A stretch of DNA of 64,000 nt from RPQJ01 sp963823535 (GTDB lineage Bacteria > Pseudomonadota > Gammaproteobacteria > Steroidobacterales > Steroidobacteraceae), in NCBI GenBank assembly GCA_963823535.1, contig CAWGLZ010000003.1, forward strand, positions 334,369 to 398,368, read 5' to 3'. Below the pieces are notes generated by a model. It was not told the DNA's origin, searched no databases, and saw nothing but the letters and a program-made list of their open reading frames with translations. Numbering within the stretch: the first letter of the stretch is position 1; every line of letters begins with the position of its first letter. Positions 18,816-28,360 of the stretch are shown here, piece by piece. The position numbers were made by a program, and so were the translations under genes.

Positions 18816-18932
18816 ATGATGGTGTTTGAGGCCCCGACCGCCCCGCCCGTTTCTCCGGCCACCCGTCCGGCCGGCCTGCTGCTTGCCCTGCTGCCGCTGC
18901 TTACCCTCCGGAGGTGCGGGGCCCCGGGCTGA
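18816..18932 (+). CDS. leuL: Leucine-rich leader peptide of the ilv-leu attenuator
   Basis: A 38-codon reading frame (ATG 18816, TGA 18930-18932) preceded by AAGCAGG. Codons 21-31 read LLLALLPLLTL, eight leucines in eleven codons, like the control codons of leu and ilv leader peptides. The frame ends 28 bases before the attenuator hairpin. Ribosome stalling at these codons would report leucine-tRNA supply. The peptide itself probably has no function. It is too short for standard gene callers. Confidence 0.85.
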   Translation: MMVFEAPTAPPVSPATRPAGLLLALLPLLTLRRCGAPG

Positions 18933-19001
18933 AAGCGCGAAGCGCAGACGGATACCAGGAACCCCGCACCGGACCCGATCCGGCGCGGGGTTCTTGCTTT
19001 T
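18913..19001 (+). promoter_or_regulatory. Transcription attenuator (antiterminator and terminator) controlled by leucine
   Basis: The terminator hairpin pairs 18960-18973 with 18979-18992 (one A-C mismatch, five-base loop), followed by TTCTTGCTTTT. Nine bases, GGTGCGGGG at 18913-18921, directly after the Leu codons, are exactly complementary to CCCCGCACC at 18962-18970, the 5' arm of the terminator. A ribosome stalled at the Leu codons leaves the 9-mer free to block the terminator. A ribosome reaching the stop codon at 18930 covers it, so the terminator forms. This is the classic leu/his/trp attenuation design. Confidence 0.88.
18960..19001 (+). terminator. Attenuator terminator upstream of ilvC
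   Basis: A 14-position GC-rich stem with a single mismatch and a T-rich tail ending at 19001, placed 40 bases before the ilvC start codon. It is expected to be conditional on leucine supply. Confidence 0.88.
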
Positions 19002-19040
19002 GAAGACCCACTATCGTTGACCGACTCCAGGAGTTCTGAG

Positions 19041-20030
<990 letters not shown>

Positions 20031-20049
20031 GCCCGACGAGGTGATCCCG

Positions 20050-21633
20050 ATGCCCACGCCCGACCCGAACCGCGTACTGATCTTCGACACCACGTTGCGC
20101 GACGGCGAGCAGTCGCCCGGTTGCAGCATGACGCAGCCCGAGAAGCTGCGGGTCGCGCGTGCGCTGGCGGAGCTGGGCGTGGACGTCATCGAGGCCGGCT
20201 TCCCCGTCGCTTCCCGCGGCGACTGGGAGGCCGTGCACGCGATCGCCCGCGAGGTGCGGGGGCCGGTGATCGCCGGTCTGGCGCGCTGCAACCGCGAGGA
20301 CATCGACAAAGCGTGGTCGGCCGTGCGCGAGGCGGCTCGGCCGCGCCTGCACGTGTTCCTGGCGACGAGCGCCATCCATCGCGAGCACAAGCTCAACATG
20401 GCGAAGGAGCAGATCATCCACACGGCCGTCGAGGGCGTGAAGTACGCACGCAGCCTCTGCGCGGACATCGAGTTCTCCCCGGAGGACGCCTCGCGCACCG
20501 AACTCGACTTCCTGCGCGAGGTGGTCGAGGCCGTGATCGAGGCGGGGGCCACCACCATCAACATCCCGGACACGGTGGGCTACACCGTGCCCGAGGAGTT
20601 TCACGAGGTCTTCGACTACCTGAAGAAGCACGTCAAGGGCGCCGACCAGGTCGTCTTCAGCGTGCACTGCCACGACGACCTCGGCATGGCCGTGGCGAAC
20701 AGCCTCGCGGCCGTGCGCGCCGGCGCCCGCCAGGTCGAGTGCACCATCAACGGCATCGGCGAGCGGGCGGGCAACTGCTCGCTCGAGGAAATCGTGATGG
20801 CCATGAAGACGCGCGAGGCGCTGTTCGGCTTCCACACCGGCATCGATACCCGGCGACTGTTCCCCACCAGCCGCCTGCTCTCGAGCATCACCGGCATGCC
20901 GATCCCGCGCAACAAGGCCGTGGTCGGCGAGAACGCGTTCGCGCACGAGTCGGGCATCCATCAGCACGGCATGCTCAAGCACCACTCCACCTACGAAATC
21001 ATGCGACCGGAGGACGTCGGCCTCTCGCGCACCCACCTGGTCCTCGGCAAGCACAGCGGCCGCGCGGCCTTGCGTGAACGCATCAAGGAACTCGGCTTCG
21101 AGCTGAGCGACGCCGAGCTCGCGCGCGTCCTCGAGGACTTCAAGGCCCTCGCCGACAAGAAGAAGGAGATGTTCGACGGCGACATCGAGGCGCTGGTGCT
21201 GCGTGCCGAGTTCGGCGCCAGCGGCCCCTGGCACCTCGAGAGCCTGCACGCGGTCAGCGACTCTGGCGGGGCCGCGATGGCCCGCATCGGCCTGCGCCAT
21301 TCCGACGGGCGCACGGTGTCGCAGGAATCGACGGGCGACGGCCCGGTGGACGCCTCCTTCAAGGCAATCGAGACGGCGACGGGCATCCCCGTCACCCTGC
21401 GCAAGTTCGAGGTGCGCAGCGTGTCGATGGGCGAGGACGCACAGGGCGAGGCGGTCGTCACCGTGGAGTACAACGGCCGCGCGTACCGGGGCTCCAGCGT
21501 CACCACCGACATCGTCGAGTCCGGCGTGCGCGCCTTCCTCGAGGTAGTGAACCGCATCGAGTCGATGCGCGCGACGACCGCACGGCTGGAGCGCCGCAGC
21601 CCGGAGACGGAAGAAGCCGCCTCGGCCATCTGA
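20050..21633 (+). CDS. leuA: 2-isopropylmalate synthase
   Basis: A 527-aa enzyme that condenses acetyl-CoA with 2-ketoisovalerate, the committed step to leucine. The catalytic barrel has FDTTLRDGEQSPG near the N-terminus, HCHDDLGMA (metal histidines) and NGIGERAGN. The C-terminal third (from about residue 390) is the LeuA regulatory domain for leucine feedback inhibition. ATG 20050 has GAGG eight bases upstream; GTG 20041 lies inside that site. It starts 19 bases after ilvC. Confidence 0.97.
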   Translation: MPTPDPNRVLIFDTTLRDGEQSPGCSMTQPEKLRVARALAELGVDVIEAGFPVASRGDWEAVHAIAREVRGPVIAGLARCNREDIDKAWSAVREAARPRLHVFLATSAIHREHKLNMAKEQIIHTAVEGVKYARSLCADIEFSPEDASRTELDFLREVVEAVIEAGATTINIPDTVGYTVPEEFHEVFDYLKKHVKGADQVVFSVHCHDDLGMAVANSLAAVRAGARQVECTINGIGERAGNCSLEEIVMAMKTREALFGFHTGIDTRRLFPTSRLLSSITGMPIPRNKAVVGENAFAHESGIHQHGMLKHHSTYEIMRPEDVGLSRTHLVLGKHSGRAALRERIKELGFELSDAELARVLEDFKALADKKKEMFDGDIEALVLRAEFGASGPWHLESLHAVSDSGGAAMARIGLRHSDGRTVSQESTGDGPVDASFKAIETATGIPVTLRKFEVRSVSMGEDAQGEAVVTVEYNGRAYRGSSVTTDIVESGVRAFLEVVNRIESMRATTARLERRSPETEEAASAI

Positions 21634-21652
21634 CCGCACCCAGAGAGCCTGC

Positions 21653-23056
21653 ATGACCGCGAAGACCCTGTTCGAGAAAGTCTGGGAGCGCCACGTCGTG
21701 GTGCCGGAAACGCCGGAGACGCCGGCGATTCTGTACATCGACCTGCACCTGACGCACGAGGTCACCTCCCCGCAGGCGTTCTCCGTGCTGCGCAGCCGCG
21801 GGCTCCCGGTGCGACGCCCGGACCGTACGCTGGTGACCATGGATCACTCGACGCCGACGGACCCCGCGCAGATCTTCGGCGGCGTGCCGATTGCGATGGA
21901 ATCGGCCGCCCGGCAGATCCGCCAGCTCGAGGACAACTGCGTCGAGTTCGGCCTCGACCTGATCGGGCTCCGCGACCACCGGCGCGGCATCGTGCACATC
22001 ATCGGACCCGAGCTCGGCGCCACGCAGCCGGGCAAGACGATCGTCTGCGGCGACAGCCACACGAGCACCCACGGCGCATTCGGTGCCCTCGCCTTCGGCA
22101 TCGGGACCACGGAGGTGGGGTACGTGCTCGCGACGCAGTGCCTGCTGCAGCGCCGGCCGAAGACGCTGGCGATCGAGGTGGCAAACCGCCTCGCTCAGGG
22201 AGTGTCGGCCAAGGACCTCGTGCTCGCGATCATCGGGCGCATCGGCGTGAACGGGGGCACCGGGCACGTCATCGAATTTCGCGGGCCGGCCATCGAGGCG
22301 CTGTCGATGGACGAGCGCATGACCGTCTGCAACATGTCCATCGAGGCCGGCGCGCGGGCCGGCATGGTGGCGCCCGACGAGACCACCTTCGCCTACCTGC
22401 GCGACCGTCCCCGCGCCCCGCGAGGCGAAGCCTGGGAGCGCGCCATGGCGGACTGGCACACGCTGCGCACGGACGACGGGGCCGACTTCGATCAGACGGT
22501 GCGACTCGACGCCGCGTCGATCGAGCCGATGATCACCTACGGCACGAACCCGGGCATGGTCGCGCCGGTCTCGGGCCGCGTGCCCGACCACCCGGGAGAC
22601 GCGGTGTTTGCGCGCGCGCTGGAGTACATGGGGCTCGCACCCGGCGAGGCCCTGCGCGACAAGGCGGTGCAGGTCGTGTTCGTCGGCAGCTGCACCAATG
22701 CCCGTCTCTCGGACCTCGAGGCGGCGGCGAAGGTCCTCACGGGGCGCAAGGTGGCCCCGGGCGTGCGCATGCTCGTCGTGCCCGGCTCGCAGCAGATCAA
22801 GCGCGAGGCGGAGGAACGCGGGCTCGCCCGCGTGTTCACGGACGCTGGCGCCGAGTGGCGCGAGTCCGGTTGCTCGATGTGCCTGGGGATGAACGGGGAT
22901 ACCGTACCGCCGGGGCAGGTCTGCGTGAGCACCAGCAACCGCAATTTCGAGGGCCGGCAGGGCGTCGGCGCGCGTACGCTGCTGGCGAGCCCCGCCACCG
23001 CCGCCGCCACCGCGGTACGCGGCCGCGTCACCGACCCGCGCGAGTTCCTGAACTGA
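21653..23056 (+). CDS. leuC: 3-isopropylmalate dehydratase large subunit
   Basis: A 467-aa aconitase-family subunit. The [4Fe-4S] ligands are visible as Cys in VGSCTNARLSDL and the pair in GCSMCLGMN; the substrate-binding VCGDSHTSTHGAFG segment lies near residue 130. It pairs with LeuD to isomerise 2- to 3-isopropylmalate. It starts 19 bases after leuA in the same operon. Confidence 0.97.
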   Translation: MTAKTLFEKVWERHVVVPETPETPAILYIDLHLTHEVTSPQAFSVLRSRGLPVRRPDRTLVTMDHSTPTDPAQIFGGVPIAMESAARQIRQLEDNCVEFGLDLIGLRDHRRGIVHIIGPELGATQPGKTIVCGDSHTSTHGAFGALAFGIGTTEVGYVLATQCLLQRRPKTLAIEVANRLAQGVSAKDLVLAIIGRIGVNGGTGHVIEFRGPAIEALSMDERMTVCNMSIEAGARAGMVAPDETTFAYLRDRPRAPRGEAWERAMADWHTLRTDDGADFDQTVRLDAASIEPMITYGTNPGMVAPVSGRVPDHPGDAVFARALEYMGLAPGEALRDKAVQVVFVGSCTNARLSDLEAAAKVLTGRKVAPGVRMLVVPGSQQIKREAEERGLARVFTDAGAEWRESGCSMCLGMNGDTVPPGQVCVSTSNRNFEGRQGVGARTLLASPATAAATAVRGRVTDPREFLN

Positions 23057-23063
23057 GGACGAC

Positions 23064-23639
23064 ATGGACCCCATCAACGTCATCCGCTCGCGGACGGTGG
23101 TCATGCCGTCGAGCAACATAGACACCGACCAGATCATCCCGGCGCGTTTCCTCACCACGACGACCCGCGAGGGCCTCGGCGCCGCGCTGTTTGCCGACTG
23201 GCGCTATGACGCCGAGGGCCGTCCGCGGGCCGACTTCGTGCTGAATCGCGCCGAGGCACGTGGCTGCACCGTCCTGGTGGCCGGCCGCAACATCGGTTGC
23301 GGATCGTCGCGGGAGCACGCCCCGTGGGCCCTGCTCGACTATGGGTTCCGGGCCGTGATCAGCACCGAGATCGCCGACATCTTCCGCAGCAACAGCCTCA
23401 AGAACGGTCTGCTGCCGGTGGTGGTGGACGACGCGACCCACGACTGGCTCGTGGCACATCCGGGGGCCGAGGTCGAGATCGACCTCGCGGCCACGACACT
23501 GCGCCTGCCCGACGGGCGCGAGGTCCGTTTTCCGGTCGAGGCATTCGCCCGCTACTGCCTGATGAATGGAGTGGACGAACTCGGCTACCTGCTTGGACAG
23601 GCGGACGCCATCACGGCCTACGAGGGGCGTCACCCATGA
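23064..23639 (+). CDS. leuD: 3-isopropylmalate dehydratase small subunit
   Basis: A 191-aa swivel-domain subunit of isopropylmalate isomerase, with the typical DTDQIIPARFL start segment and GCGSSREHAPWAL active-site loop. Seven bases separate it from leuC, and its last four bases overlap the start of leuB (ATGA), showing tight translational coupling. Confidence 0.97.
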   Translation: MDPINVIRSRTVVMPSSNIDTDQIIPARFLTTTTREGLGAALFADWRYDAEGRPRADFVLNRAEARGCTVLVAGRNIGCGSSREHAPWALLDYGFRAVISTEIADIFRSNSLKNGLLPVVVDDATHDWLVAHPGAEVEIDLAATTLRLPDGREVRFPVEAFARYCLMNGVDELGYLLGQADAITAYEGRHP

Positions 23640-24700
23640 AGGCGCGCATCGCCGTGCTCGGGGGCGACGGGATCGGCCCCGAAGTGACCGCGGAAGCCGT
23701 GCGCGTCCTCGAGACCGTGGCGCGACATCACGGGCACGATTTCGAGTTCGTCGAGGCGCTCGTCGGTGGCGCGGCCATCGACGCCTCCGGTTCCCCCCTG
23801 CCGCCGCGCACCATTGATGCCTGCCGCACCAGTGAGGCGGTACTGCTCGGCGCCGTCGGTGGCCCGCAGTGGTCGGACCCGGCTGCCCGGGTCCGACCCG
23901 AGGCGGGTCTGCTCGAACTTCGCCGAACGCTCGGGCTGTTCGCGAACCTGCGACCGGTACGCACGATTCCGAGCATGCTCGACGCGTCCCCGCTCAAGGC
24001 GGACGTGATCCGCGGCGCGGACATCATGGTCGTGCGCGAACTCACCGGGGGCATCTACTTCGGACGCAAGACGCGCACGGCCCACGAGGCCGAGGACGTC
24101 TGCAGCTATACCACCGCGGAGATCGAACGCGTCACGCGCGTCGCCGCACGACTGGCGATGGGCCGCCGCCGGCGCATCGTCTCCGTCGACAAGGCCAACG
24201 TGCTCGAGACTTCCCGCCTGTGGCGCACGGTCGTCGAGCGCGTGCTCGGTGAGGAATTCCCGGAGGTCGAACTCGAACACATGCTGGTCGATGCCGCGGC
24301 CATGCACCTGCTGCGGCGCCCGACGAGTTTCGACGTGTTGCTGACGGAGAACATGTTCGGCGACATCCTGACGGACGAGGCGTCCATGCTGGTGGGCTCG
24401 CTCGGCCTGTTGCCCTCCGCGTCCCTGGGCGCCGGCAGTGTCGGTCTGTACGAACCGATCCATGGGTCGGCACCGGATATCGCCGGGCGTGGCATTGCAA
24501 ACCCGTTCGGAACCATCCTGAGCGCGGCCCTGTTGCTCAGGCATTCCCTCGGGCTCGAGACCGAGGCCCTCGCGGTCGAGGCGGCCGTGACGGGAGCACT
24601 CGAGGCCGGGGTACGCACCGCGGACATCGCGGCACACGGGGTTCCGGCCTTCGGCAGCCGGGCCGCCGGCGACGCCGTTCTGGCACGTTTGGAGCCATGA
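23636..24700 (+). CDS. leuB: 3-isopropylmalate dehydrogenase
   Basis: A 354-aa NAD-dependent decarboxylating dehydrogenase, the third leucine-specific step. It shows LGGDGIGPEV, RELTGGIYFG, SVDKANVLE and the NAD-pocket segment HGSAPDIAGRGIANP. The ATG at 23636 overlaps the leuD stop. It ends the operon; no strong terminator follows directly, and the next promoter begins about 100 bases on. Confidence 0.97.
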   Translation: MKARIAVLGGDGIGPEVTAEAVRVLETVARHHGHDFEFVEALVGGAAIDASGSPLPPRTIDACRTSEAVLLGAVGGPQWSDPAARVRPEAGLLELRRTLGLFANLRPVRTIPSMLDASPLKADVIRGADIMVVRELTGGIYFGRKTRTAHEAEDVCSYTTAEIERVTRVAARLAMGRRRRIVSVDKANVLETSRLWRTVVERVLGEEFPEVELEHMLVDAAAMHLLRRPTSFDVLLTENMFGDILTDEASMLVGSLGLLPSASLGAGSVGLYEPIHGSAPDIAGRGIANPFGTILSAALLLRHSLGLETEALAVEAAVTGALEAGVRTADIAAHGVPAFGSRAAGDAVLARLEP

Positions 24701-24801
24701 AAAAGACCATATTTTTCAATGGCCTCTGTTATTATTAAGCGAAATCACATAAAGAATCCGCCCAGCTCAGCCCCGAGCAGCGTCCAGCCTCGAAATTGGC
24801 C

Positions 24802-24831
24802 TTTCAACCCCCGGAAAGCCGGCGCTATACT
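24802..24831 (+). promoter_or_regulatory. Putative promoter of the intergenic small RNA
   Basis: TTTCAA (24802-24807) and TATACT (24826-24831, one mismatch to TATAAT) are separated by 18 bases. They lie in the leuB-modA gap, upstream of a hairpin-rich stretch that ends in a terminator. Confidence 0.5.
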
Positions 24832-24837
24832 GCGCGT

Positions 24838-24990
24838 CCGCGGACGGCACCAGGTCGTCCGCCGCCCTGGTTCCAGGGCCGATCATGCGACGAGTGATGT
24901 GGACTTGAGTCGGGTTAGTCTATGCCTCACGGACTGAGGCAGCTCGGGTCCCTTCCCGGAAGGCCGGCTTCAATGCCGGCCTTTCTTTTA
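24838..24990 (+). ncRNA. Putative structured small RNA between leuB and modA
   Basis: About 150 bases with no credible reading frame but several hairpins in series: GCGGACG/CGTCCGC (24840-24846 with 24856-24862), CCCTGG/CCAGGG (24865-24878), a weak ATCA/TGAT pair, GCCTC/GAGGC (24924-24928 with 24936-24940), and the terminator at 24960-24983. A promoter-like pair lies just upstream. This is the layout of a stand-alone sRNA, or of a terminating leader for modABC. I do not recognise a known family; it does not match the molybdenum-cofactor riboswitch as I remember it. Confidence 0.45.
24960..24989 (+). terminator. Rho-independent terminator before modA
   Basis: A perfect 9-bp stem (AAGGCCGGC / GCCGGCCTT) with a six-base loop is followed by TCTTTTAT. 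It lies 32 bases before the modA start and ends either the small RNA or leu-operon read-through. Confidence 0.92.
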
Positions 24991-25021
24991 TATTCCACCG
25001 CATGATCCCGCGGGCGCTGAC

Positions 25022-25849
25022 GTGATCCACCGAAACGACGGCCAGTGGTCCCTGCGCCTCGTGCTGCTCGCCTGCCTGTCGTGCTGCATCGTCGCGAAGT
25101 CCGCCGAGATCCCGGGCGCGTCGCCCGCCGCCCCCGCGACGGCAGCCGCGCCGCTGGTGGCCGCGGCGTCGGACCTCAAGTTCGCCCTGGGCGAGATCGT
25201 CGAGCAATTCCGACGCGAGACCGGAATTGCGGCGCGCGTCAGCCTCGGCTCCTCGGGAAACTTTGCCCGCCAGATCGAGCAGGGGGCCCCGTTCGAGATC
25301 TTCCTCTCGGCCGACGAGGCCTACGTACGTCGCCTCGTCGACGCGGGACTGACGCGCGACGACGGTTCGGTGTATGCGATCGGCAGGCTCGTCTTCTTCG
25401 TGCCGACGGGTTCCCCGCTCGACCCGGACCCGCGACTCGCGTCGCTGCGACGCCACCTCGACGGCGGCCAGCCGGGACGATTCGCCATCGCGAATCCGGA
25501 GCATGCCCCGTACGGTCGCGCGGCACGGCAGGTGCTGCAGGCGCTCGGACTGTGGAACGCCGTGCGGCCGCAACTCGTGATCGGCGAGAACGTGGCCCAG
25601 GCGGCGCAGTTTGCCAGCGACGGCAACACCGAGGGCGGGCTGATCGCCCACTCTCTCGCGCTTGCGCCCGAGCTGGGTCGCCGCGGCAGGTTCGTCCTCG
25701 TCCCGGACGAACTGCACGAGCCGCTGCGACAACGCATGGTCCTGCTCAGGAACGCCTCACCCGCGGCCATCCGCCTGTACGATTTCATGCATGCGCCGGC
25801 CAGCCGCGCGGTTTTCGAGCGCTACGGCTTTGCACTGCCTCCGGACTGA
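25022..25849 (+). CDS. modA: Molybdate ABC transporter, periplasmic binding protein
   Basis: A 275-aa secreted protein. A signal peptide (SLRLVLLACLSCCIVAKSAE) and a low-complexity Ala/Pro linker precede the ModA fold, with VAAASDLKFALGEI, SLGSSGNFARQIEQGAPFEIFLSA split by short turns, and NPEHAPYGRAA. These are the oxyanion-binding segments of the family. The start is GTG at 25022. modB follows five bases after the stop. Molybdate import would supply MsrP, also in this window. Confidence 0.94.
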   Translation: MIHRNDGQWSLRLVLLACLSCCIVAKSAEIPGASPAAPATAAAPLVAAASDLKFALGEIVEQFRRETGIAARVSLGSSGNFARQIEQGAPFEIFLSADEAYVRRLVDAGLTRDDGSVYAIGRLVFFVPTGSPLDPDPRLASLRRHLDGGQPGRFAIANPEHAPYGRAARQVLQALGLWNAVRPQLVIGENVAQAAQFASDGNTEGGLIAHSLALAPELGRRGRFVLVPDELHEPLRQRMVLLRNASPAAIRLYDFMHAPASRAVFERYGFALPPD

Positions 25850-25854
25850 CTGAA

Positions 25855-26520
25855 ATGGACTGGACCGCACTCGGGTTGTCCCTGCGCCTGGGACTGGTCA
25901 CGGTCGCATTGCTCGTGCCCCTGTCTTTCCTGCTCGCACGCTGGCTGGCGTTCGCGCGGTTCCGCGGGCGCGGGTTGGTCGAGGCGCTCGTCGCCCTGCC
26001 ACTGATCCTGCCGCCGACCGTGGTGGGCTTCTACCTGCTCACGGCCTTCGGCCGCCAGTCCTGGTTCGGCCGGGCGTTCGAATCGCTGGCGGGCCAGCCG
26101 CTCGTGTTCAGCTTCGAGGGCCTGGTGCTGGCCTCGCTGCTGGTGAACCTGCCGTTTGCGGTGCAGCCGATGCAGAACGCGCTGGCGGCGATTCCGCGCA
26201 ACGTACGGGATGCCGCCCGCTGCTGCGGACTGTCGCCGCTCGGCGTCATCCGCCGGATCGAGCTGCCGCTGGCGCTGCCCGGGATCGCCACGGCCGTGGT
26301 CCTCACCTTTGCCCACACGCTCGGCGAATTCGGCGTCGTGCTCATGGTGGGCGGCTCGATCCCCGGGGAGACGCGGACCATCGCGATCGCGATCTACGAT
26401 CGTGTCCAGGCGTTCGACGAGCACGGCGCCGGCGTCATGGCGCTGGTGCTGCTCGTGCTGTCCGTCGCCGCACTGTGGATCACCAATGCCATGGCCCGGC
26501 GCATGGCAGGGCGGACCTGA
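25855..26520 (+). CDS. modB: Molybdate ABC transporter permease
   Basis: A 221-aa membrane protein with five to six helices. The ABC-coupling EAA-like loop ARCCGLSPLGVIRRIELPLA and the GEFGVVLMVGGSIPG segment are typical of ModB. The ATG at 25855 begins the homologous sequence; the frame is open upstream only as a shadow of modA. It is the middle gene of modABC. Confidence 0.96.
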   Translation: MDWTALGLSLRLGLVTVALLVPLSFLLARWLAFARFRGRGLVEALVALPLILPPTVVGFYLLTAFGRQSWFGRAFESLAGQPLVFSFEGLVLASLLVNLPFAVQPMQNALAAIPRNVRDAARCCGLSPLGVIRRIELPLALPGIATAVVLTFAHTLGEFGVVLMVGGSIPGETRTIAIAIYDRVQAFDEHGAGVMALVLLVLSVAALWITNAMARRMAGRT

Positions 26521-26524
26521 CGGC

Positions 26525-27619
26525 ATGGAGCACCCCGGCGCATTGCATGTCCGCCTCCGCCAGGCCGAGCCTTTCCCGCTCGAGGTCGATTTCGAGGCGC
26601 CCGCGGGATCGGTCACCGCGCTGTTCGGGCCCTCGGGCAGCGGCAAGACCACAGTGTTGCGGACGATCGCCGGCCTGCACCGTCCGCCGGAGGCCGAAGT
26701 CGCAAGCGGCGGCCAGCGCTGGACCGACACCGCGGCCCAGCTGATGGTTCCCACGCACCGGCGACCGGTCGGGTTCGTCTTCCAGGACTACGCCCTCTTC
26801 CCCCACCTGACGGTGCGCGAACAGGTCGCACTGGCGCTCGACCGGCCGCGCGGCGCGCCCCGCGCCGCACGGGTCGACGAACTGCTGCGCATCGCGCGCC
26901 TCGAGGGACTGGGCGACCGGCGGCCGGCCGCGCTGTCCGGCGGTCAGCAGCAGCGCGTCGCGATTGCGCGCGCCCTCGCCCGCGATCCGGCGGTGCTGCT
27001 GCTCGACGAACCCTTTGCCGCGGTGGACTGGGACCTGCGCGAGTCGCTGCGACAGGAGCTCATGGCCCTGCAGCGTGCGACGTCCCTGTCGATGGTGATC
27101 GTCACGCACGATTTCGAGGACGTCGTGAAGCTCGCGTCGCACGTCGTCCTGCTGGAGCGCGGAACGGTCACGGCGGCAGGGACCGTGGAGACGTTGACGG
27201 CCAGCAACCGCTTGCCCGGCCTCGACCGGCATCGCGAGCCCGCCGTGGCCCTCGATGCCCGCGTCGCCGGGCACGACGCGGCGCGGCAGCTCACGCATCT
27301 CGAGGCGCGCGAACTGCGGGTCTCGGTTCCGACGATGCACTCGCCCGTCGGTGCGCCGGTGCGCATCCAGATCCCGGCCCGCGAGGTCATCCTGGCGAAC
27401 CGGCGCCCGGAAGGCCTGTCGCTGCACAACGTGCTCGAGGCCGAGGTGCTGGCCGTGGAGCCGTCGTCGCACGAGGCCCTGCGGCTGGTGCATCTCGTGG
27501 TGGGCCACGCTCGCCTGCTGTCGCTGGTCACCGTCGATGCCGTGCAGACGCTCGGTCTGGCGCCCGGCGTGCCGATCCTGGCGCTGGTCAAGGCCGTATC
27601 GGTCGAGGCGTTCGCCTGA
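26525..27619 (+). CDS. modC: Molybdate ABC transporter ATP-binding protein
   Basis: A 364-aa ATPase. Walker A GPSGSGKTT is near residue 36, followed by the Q-loop segment FVFQDYALFPHLT, the signature LSGGQQQRVAIARAL and Walker B LLLLDEPFAA. The C-terminal 70 residues form a TOBE domain that binds oxyanion. It starts four bases after modB and completes the operon. Confidence 0.96.
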   Translation: MEHPGALHVRLRQAEPFPLEVDFEAPAGSVTALFGPSGSGKTTVLRTIAGLHRPPEAEVASGGQRWTDTAAQLMVPTHRRPVGFVFQDYALFPHLTVREQVALALDRPRGAPRAARVDELLRIARLEGLGDRRPAALSGGQQQRVAIARALARDPAVLLLDEPFAAVDWDLRESLRQELMALQRATSLSMVIVTHDFEDVVKLASHVVLLERGTVTAAGTVETLTASNRLPGLDRHREPAVALDARVAGHDAARQLTHLEARELRVSVPTMHSPVGAPVRIQIPAREVILANRRPEGLSLHNVLEAEVLAVEPSSHEALRLVHLVVGHARLLSLVTVDAVQTLGLAPGVPILALVKAVSVEAFA

Positions 27620-27943
27620 TCAGCCGCCGCCCCCGAGCGTGCCGAACGTGGCAGGAATCCGCGCGTAGAACAGCCTGAGGGGCTCGCGGGCCACCCGCTC
27701 GAGCAACTGCTGCGCTTCGTCCTGGGAGACGATGAACTCGACCTCGACGGTGAGCGATCCGGCGAGCTCGAAGAAGCGGTCCTCGTGCAGCACCCGATGG
27801 CGGCCGAATCCCGCCATGGCCCGGAAGGCGGAGCCGCCACGCACGCCGATCCGGTTGGCCTGCTCGAGCAGCCACTCCCAGGCCGGTCGCCCGTCGACCC
27901 GGTCGTTCTCGTGCACGTAGAAGCGCAGGAATGATCCGTCCAT
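27620..27943 (-). CDS. DUF190-family protein beside the fluoride exporter
   Basis: A 107-aa soluble protein with the DUF190 pattern: FLRFYVHENDR at the start, WLLEQANRIGVRGGSAFRAM, and VEFIVSQDEAQQLLERV in the middle. DUF190 proteins are commonly encoded next to CrcB channels. Their role is unclear; a signalling or regulatory part resembling PII proteins has been suggested. The ATG at 27943 has GAGGGTG upstream. It lies 11 bases after crcB on the same strand. Confidence 0.88.
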   Translation of the reverse strand: MDGSFLRFYVHENDRVDGRPAWEWLLEQANRIGVRGGSAFRAMAGFGRHRVLHEDRFFELAGSLTVEVEFIVSQDEAQQLLERVAREPLRLFYARIPATFGTLGGGG

Positions 27944-27954
27944 GCCCGACACCC

Positions 27955-28341
27955 TCAGTGGTTCGCCCGGAACCACAGCATCGTGCCGGCGCCGGCGATT
28001 GTCATCAGGACCGATCCCACGAGGTGGCTGGCGGCGGCGCCGAGGGCCCAGGCGGCGCGGCCCTGCTGCAGGAGCGTGACGATCTCCGCCGAGAACGTGG
28101 AGAAGGTCGTGAGCCCGCCGCAGAAGCCGGTGATGACCAGCAGGCGCCATTCGGGGGCGATGGCCGAGTAGGTCGCGAAGAACGCGATGGCGAGACCCAC
28201 GAGATAGCCGCCGACGAGATTGGCGACCAGCGTGCCCGGCGGGATCGTCGGAAAAAGCCCGTTCAGCAGGAGCCCGAGCCACCATCGGAGCAATGCGCCG
28301 AGGCTGGCGCCCACGCAGATCGCGATCACCGACTTCCCCAT
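27955..28341 (-). CDS. crcB: Fluoride efflux channel CrcB/Fluc
   Basis: A 128-aa membrane protein with four helices. It has the family motifs PPGTLVANLVGGYLVG and GFCGGLTTFSTFSAE, which form the fluoride path and the central sodium site. It works as an antiparallel dimer to expel fluoride. I see no fluoride riboswitch upstream; it lies 19 bases after the end of metB, so read-through from the met operon is possible. Confidence 0.95.
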   Translation of the reverse strand: MGKSVIAICVGASLGALLRWWLGLLLNGLFPTIPPGTLVANLVGGYLVGLAIAFFATYSAIAPEWRLLVITGFCGGLTTFSTFSAEIVTLLQQGRAAWALGAAASHLVGSVLMTIAGAGTMLWFRANH

Positions 28342-28360
28342 GGCTGCGGTCCCGGTGCGC

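Noticed and set aside
24838..24990. Molybdenum-cofactor riboswitch or a tRNA before modA
   Set aside because: The conserved Moco bases and any TTCGAA T-loop or cloverleaf are missing; only the hairpins and terminator are supported.
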